Assembly (NCBI RefSeq): GCF_003076635.1
Contig: NZ_QDKG01000001.1
Coordinates: 682,001-746,000, forward strand
Origin: Sphingobacterium corticibacter
GTDB lineage: Bacteria; Bacteroidota; Bacteroidia; Sphingobacteriales; Sphingobacteriaceae
Length of the DNA: 64,000 nucleotides
Direction: 5' to 3'
In this document: positions 60,734 through 64,000 of the stretch, piece after piece
Numbering within the stretch: position 1 is the stretch's first letter
How the letters are laid out: every line of letters begins with the position of its first letter
The notes under the pieces: model-generated
The model's input: only the letters and a program-made list of their open reading frames with translations
Database searches by the model: none
Told to the model about the DNA's origin: nothing
Made by a program: the position numbers and the translations under genes

Positions 60734-61903
60734 ATGTATACGAGGGAGAAGAGAACAAAAAAAGGAAAAACACTACTGAGGCAAATCAATGACTGGCTGC
60801 ACTTATGGTTGGGACTAGCATCAGGCATCATTGTATTCATAGTTAGTATCACGGGATGTTTTTACGCTTTTCAGCGAGAGATCAAAGACGCGTTGGAACC
60901 ATGGCGCTTTGTCGAAGTGAAACCGGAAGGCTTTGTTCGGCCAAGTATATTGTTGGATACTGCTGCCAAGTATATGCCTGGCAAACAAGCTAGTGGATTA
61001 ACCTACAGTGACGAAACCGGAGCTGCTGCAGTCGGTTATTTTGGAAATGAAAACGGTAAAAGAACTTTTCATGTCATTTTTCTAAATCCCTATACTGGCG
61101 AATTTGTAAGAAAACAACAAACGGTAGGTGGCGACAAGTTTGATTTTTTTCAATTTGTCATTGACGGACATCGGGCACTATGGCTTCCGTACGAGATTGG
61201 TCGTCCGATTGTAGGCGTGGCTACTTTGGTATTTATTGTGTTGCTCATCACTGGTTTGGTGATGTGGTGGCCCAAACGCTGGACCCGTGCCACGCGAGAA
61301 CAGAGTTTTAAAATCAAATGGAAAGCCCGATTCAAGCGTGTCAACTACGATCTGCACAACGTATTGGGTTTTTATAGTTTATTGTTTGCTCTGGCGTTAG
61401 GCGTTACCGGACTGGTGTATAGTTTCGCTTGGTTTGATCAAGCGGTGTATTACATCGCCTCTGGCGGCGAACATAAGCCTGAGCATCATCATCCGCATTC
61501 TGATCTGGCGAACAAAGACCGCGATTGGACAGCGGCTATTTCTCCATTAGATAGCGCTTGGTACGAGACGATGAAACAGGTGGATCACTTCGGAGGGATG
61601 TACATGACGCCGCATTTGGCAGACGATGATGATTCGTACGAAATATTGGTCTACAATGATGTTAGTTCTTTTTATAATCAAAGTGCTTTTTTCTATGATC
61701 GTTACACCTTGCAACCTCTAGAACAGGAGGGAAGCAAATACAGTGAATCTAAATTTGCAGATCGCTTGACGATGCTCAATTACGATATTCACGTTGGTTC
61801 AGTCGGCGGATTTCCGGGTAAGGTTTTGGCTCTTTTGATCAGCTTAATTTGTGCTAGTTTGCCTATTACCGGATTCTTGGTGTGGTTGAATAAGAGAAAA
61901 TAA
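60734..61903 (+). CDS. PepSY-associated inner-membrane protein (second copy)
   Basis: A 389-residue PepSY/PiuB-family membrane protein with the same plan as the one at 47927: QINDWLHLWLGLASGIIVFIV near residue 16, a PepSY-like periplasmic part (about 50-135), VIDGHRALWLPYEIGRPIVG, KRVNYDLHNVLGFYSLLFALALG and a final YDIHVGSVGGFPGK leading to the last helix. The histidine pattern is kept. A His-rich insert (EHKPEHHHPHSDL) near residue 250 is unlike the other copy and may bind metal. It has no TonB receptor next to it. Iron-chelate reduction is the usual guess. Confidence 0.86.
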   Translation: MYTREKRTKKGKTLLRQINDWLHLWLGLASGIIVFIVSITGCFYAFQREIKDALEPWRFVEVKPEGFVRPSILLDTAAKYMPGKQASGLTYSDETGAAAVGYFGNENGKRTFHVIFLNPYTGEFVRKQQTVGGDKFDFFQFVIDGHRALWLPYEIGRPIVGVATLVFIVLLITGLVMWWPKRWTRATREQSFKIKWKARFKRVNYDLHNVLGFYSLLFALALGVTGLVYSFAWFDQAVYYIASGGEHKPEHHHPHSDLANKDRDWTAAISPLDSAWYETMKQVDHFGGMYMTPHLADDDDSYEILVYNDVSSFYNQSAFFYDRYTLQPLEQEGSKYSESKFADRLTMLNYDIHVGSVGGFPGKVLALLISLICASLPITGFLVWLNKRK

Positions 61904-61925
61904 TCCGCCTTAATTCTAATTAAGA

Positions 61926-62531
61926 TTAGGCTGTGCGCCTTCTGTTAAGCGATCGCTTAATCTTTAATAAGAATGTAATGATCAGGTACACTACTGCAGA
62001 CAATACTAGCATGATAGGCATAAAATACTCATCGGCTAGTTTGAGGTCTTGATATTGATCCTCAACGCTACCAATTACAAAAATGTTTTTGTAATTGGAA
62101 TAAATACCTATCTCGGTTGGGAATATTTCTTTTAAGATAATGGCGATCAAAAAGCTGAACAAAAGCAAGTAACAGAGAGCAAACAGGAAATAAGAAATAC
62201 CGTTTGTCAAATTTAGTATTAGAGCACGTACCACTTTGATAGGGTTGAAGGTGTGTGTTGCCTGATCCATCGCCTTGTCTGCGATCAGTGGTTTTAAGAA
62301 CAATTCTGGTTGTCCGAGATGCTCCAACGTATCCAATAGTTTTTCAGTTTCATGAGCTGCATAATTTGATTCTCCTTGAAATGACTCATAGATATGGCTA
62401 TTGATTTCCATTACGATCTCTTGCTGAGTGGCACGATCCAATTTTCTAGCAATCCGCCGCACTCTGTTCATGTAGTCTCGGTAGATTCTAGCCGCATTAG
62501 GATCTGTAAATGGTACTTCGGTAAAGTTCAT
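61926..62531 (-). CDS. HAAS-domain-type membrane protein, partner of PadR
   Basis: A 201-residue protein. Residues 15-90 form a helical N-terminal domain (NRVRRIARKLDRATQQEIVMEINSHI in two parts, ETEKLLDTLEHLGQPELFL) typical of the HAAS/DUF1700 signalling module. Two membrane segments follow near 110-135 (ISYFLFALCYLLLFSFLIAI) and 168-190 (FMPIMLVLSAVVYLIITF). Such proteins are commonly encoded beside PadR regulators and are thought to sense membrane stress. It starts 6 nt after the PadR stop codon and is surely co-transcribed. Confidence 0.8.
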   Translation of the reverse strand: MNFTEVPFTDPNAARIYRDYMNRVRRIARKLDRATQQEIVMEINSHIYESFQGESNYAAHETEKLLDTLEHLGQPELFLKPLIADKAMDQATHTFNPIKVVRALILNLTNGISYFLFALCYLLLFSFLIAIILKEIFPTEIGIYSNYKNIFVIGSVEDQYQDLKLADEYFMPIMLVLSAVVYLIITFLLKIKRSLNRRRTA

Positions 62532-62537
62532 ACGATT

Positions 62538-62870
62538 TTATATTGAGTGAATAATATGGTTTAGATTACTCCAGTAAATAGACATCTCGGCTACCACTTT
62601 TTTACCTTCGGACGTAATGCTGTAATACTTTCGCGGAATGCCAGAAGACTGTTCTACCCAATTGGATACCACCAAGTCCTCCGACTTCAATCTGTTCATC
62701 AATGGATACAAGGTACCCTCTGCGATCTGAATCGATGTCCTGTTTTTAAGCTCATTGATTAAATCGTAACCATAAAAATCCTTGCCTTGGTTTAGGATTT
62801 TTAAAATGATAAACGAAAGCGTGCCTTTCTTTAACTGAGATGACCATTTCAAGACAAAATCTTTATCCAT
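62538..62870 (-). CDS. PadR-family transcriptional regulator
   Basis: A 110-residue winged-helix repressor. LKKGTLSFIILKILNQGKDF opens the domain, GYDLINELKNRTSIQIAEGT gives the recognition part and LYPLMNRLKSEDLVVS plus RKYYSITSEGKKVV the wing, all PadR hallmarks. It probably represses its own operon with the HAAS protein. The -7 element and an ATACAA/TTGTAT repeat overlap just upstream of its start. Confidence 0.93.
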   Translation of the reverse strand: MDKDFVLKWSSQLKKGTLSFIILKILNQGKDFYGYDLINELKNRTSIQIAEGTLYPLMNRLKSEDLVVSNWVEQSSGIPRKYYSITSEGKKVVAEMSIYWSNLNHIIHSI

Positions 62871-62871
62871 A

Positions 62872-62899
62872 ATACAAAGCTATGTAAAATACATTGTAT
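62872..62899 (-). promoter_or_regulatory. Promoter/operator of the PadR-HAAS operon
   Basis: Minus-strand -7 TAGCTTTG (62882-62875) ends 4 nt before the ATG, predicting a leaderless mRNA. ATACAA (62872-62877) and TTGTAT (62894-62899) form an inverted repeat across it, and ATGTA-AAA-TACAT (62882-62894) overlaps, a likely autorepression site. Confidence 0.5.
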
Positions 62900-62977
62900 A
62901 ACTATGTGTTTGTTTTCTTTTTTATTTTCGTCAAATTCCGCTGTTCGCAGTATCTTCACCTCGATAATGCATAACCC

Positions 62978-64000
62978 ATGAATAACATAGTATTTAATCC
63001 TATAGCTAACCCGAAACGGCACTTTGAGGTACTCGATGGTTTGAGAGGTATTGCCGCATTGGGCGTGGTGCTATTTCATTTTATGGAAATTGCCGCTCCC
63101 GATTATCGCGATAGCTTTATTCCGCACAGCTATCTTGCGGTAGATTTCTTCTTTTGTTTGTCGGGGTTTGTGCTGGCCTACGCTTATGATGGTCGTTTGT
63201 CCAAAATTGGAAAATGGAATTTTATTAAAAGGCGTTTGATTAGGCTACAACCACTTGTGTTGATCGGAGCTGTGATCGGACTTTTTGCTTTTATATTTGA
63301 TCCATTTAGTGATTTGATCACATCCTTTAGCAGCTGGCAAGTTGTTTTACTTTTCTTGAGCGCCTGTTTTTTGATTCCTTATCCGATCGTGCCACAGCGG
63401 TATAATAATCTTTTTCACCTTAATCCGCCGACCTGGTCGCTTTTTTGGGAGTACATTGCTGGTTTTGTTTATGCGATCTACCTAGCTAAGGCAAGTAAGC
63501 GAATTTTATGGCTTATCGTGACCCTCTCTGCTGGTTTACTTTGCTGGGAGTCATATCGCTCGGGTTATTTGGCGGTAGGATTTGGTGGCGACAATTTTTG
63601 GGCTGGTGGCATTCGTCTTTCGTTTTCATTTACAGCGGGTATTTTGCTATTTCGTACCCATGCTTTGTTTCGTCAACAAGTACCTTTTTGGATGTTGGCG
63701 GCAGCATTAGCTGCGGTATTTTTCATTCCATACTCCGAAATCATCAGTCCGCTTATAGATCCGATTTTGGTAATTTTCTATTTTCCTTTTTTGATAGCCC
63801 TAAGTGCTGGTCAGCAAGTACTATCGCCATTCGTGAAAAGAGCTTGTGCTTGGCTAGGTGATATTTCCTATCCTTTATATGTGATACACTATCCTTTTAT
63901 CTGGATCTTTATGAGTTATGTAGAACAAGAAAATCCTTCTCATAGCGATATGGCTATTATTATTTCTGTAGGAATGCTCTTACTCGTATTTTTGGCTTAC
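62978..64000 (+). CDS. Acyltransferase-3 family membrane protein (partial)
   Basis: The frame is open from ATG 62978 to the window end, 341 residues seen. It begins with the family signature FEVLDGLRGIAALGVVLFHF (about 16-35), where the final His is catalytic in the family, followed by LAVDFFFCLSGFVLAYAY. About nine hydrophobic segments are visible up to the cut. Members transfer acyl groups onto membrane-associated sugars or peptidoglycan, for example O-acetylation. The substrate is unknown and only a few residues of the C-terminus are probably missing. Confidence 0.92.
   Translation, partial: MNNIVFNPIANPKRHFEVLDGLRGIAALGVVLFHFMEIAAPDYRDSFIPHSYLAVDFFFCLSGFVLAYAYDGRLSKIGKWNFIKRRLIRLQPLVLIGAVIGLFAFIFDPFSDLITSFSSWQVVLLFLSACFLIPYPIVPQRYNNLFHLNPPTWSLFWEYIAGFVYAIYLAKASKRILWLIVTLSAGLLCWESYRSGYLAVGFGGDNFWAGGIRLSFSFTAGILLFRTHALFRQQVPFWMLAAALAAVFFIPYSEIISPLIDPILVIFYFPFLIALSAGQQVLSPFVKRACAWLGDISYPLYVIHYPFIWIFMSYVEQENPSHSDMAIIISVGMLLLVFLAY

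Noticed and set aside
63508..63861. 117-codon plus-strand frame near the window end
   Set aside because: It lies in another frame within the acyltransferase-3 gene, whose own frame is open and conserved through the whole stretch.
1..64000. CRISPR arrays, insertion sequences, integrases or prophage
   Set aside because: No regularly spaced repeats with spacers, no transposase or integrase motifs and no phage structural genes were found.

Overview
The window reads as chromosomal DNA of a Bacteroidota bacterium, most likely of the Sphingobacterium/Pedobacter type. The reasons are a short primary sigma factor of about 286 residues, a SusC/SusD pair, several TonB-dependent receptors with an N-terminal carboxypeptidase-like domain, TPR-containing membrane-bound regulators, -7 elements of the form TAnnTTTG, and starts without Shine-Dalgarno sequences. 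I see no transposase, phage gene, CRISPR array or replication origin. The assignment to a genus is inference.

Layout. Positions 1-6600 hold the start of sucA (2-oxoglutarate dehydrogenase E1, cut by the window edge), two GNAT acetyltransferases, an Rrf2-type regulator with its NAD(P)-binding reductase, a PatB/MalY-type lyase and an AraC regulator. Positions 6700-13340 hold a seven-gene operon for non-phosphorylative L-fucose breakdown (permease, mutarotase, UxaA-type dehydratase, two SDR dehydrogenases, FAH hydrolase, lactonase). Positions 13530-20200 carry tRNA-Leu(CAA), rnhA, rpoD, a CrtI-like oxidoreductase, an MFS carrier, an HD hydrolase, an NlpC/P60 peptidase and a small secreted protein.

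Positions 20257-27480 look like one regulatory island. It has a single-pass membrane protein, a 410-bp intergenic region rich in repeats and RNA structure, a 52-residue peptide gene not seen by ordinary gene calling, a lipoprotein-type TPR histidine kinase with its response regulator, and an overlapping pair encoding a PLD-nuclease-like membrane protein and a VWA-like lipoprotein. The genes at both ends share a palindrome placed at exactly the same distance from their -7 elements, so they are probably co-regulated. This is my best candidate for an undescribed system.

Positions 27564-42926, probably extending to 45401, form a urease/nickel locus: a TPR-type membrane regulator, an OmpR-type two-component system, a porin, ureABC, ureE, ureF, ureG, ureD, hypA, hypB, a second ureE, a lipoprotein/FecCD/ATPase uptake system whose ATPase is fused to a GNAT domain, and a TonB-dependent receptor. 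UreC has a roughly 48-residue N-terminal extension that looks like a Tat signal. That, the porin and the absence of a urea permease suggest a urease assembled in the cytoplasm and exported folded to the periplasm.

Positions 45587-52485 hold a second TonB receptor with a PepSY membrane protein, a BCCT transporter and a Ca2+/H+ antiporter. Positions 52899-64000 hold a SusD/SusC pair, a TlpA-like thioredoxin, a sialidase-family protein, another PepSY protein, a PadR/HAAS pair and the start of an acyltransferase-3 gene cut by the window end. A pattern running across the window is strong inverted repeats ending only 3-6 nt before start codons (lyase, porin, antiporter, PepSY gene).
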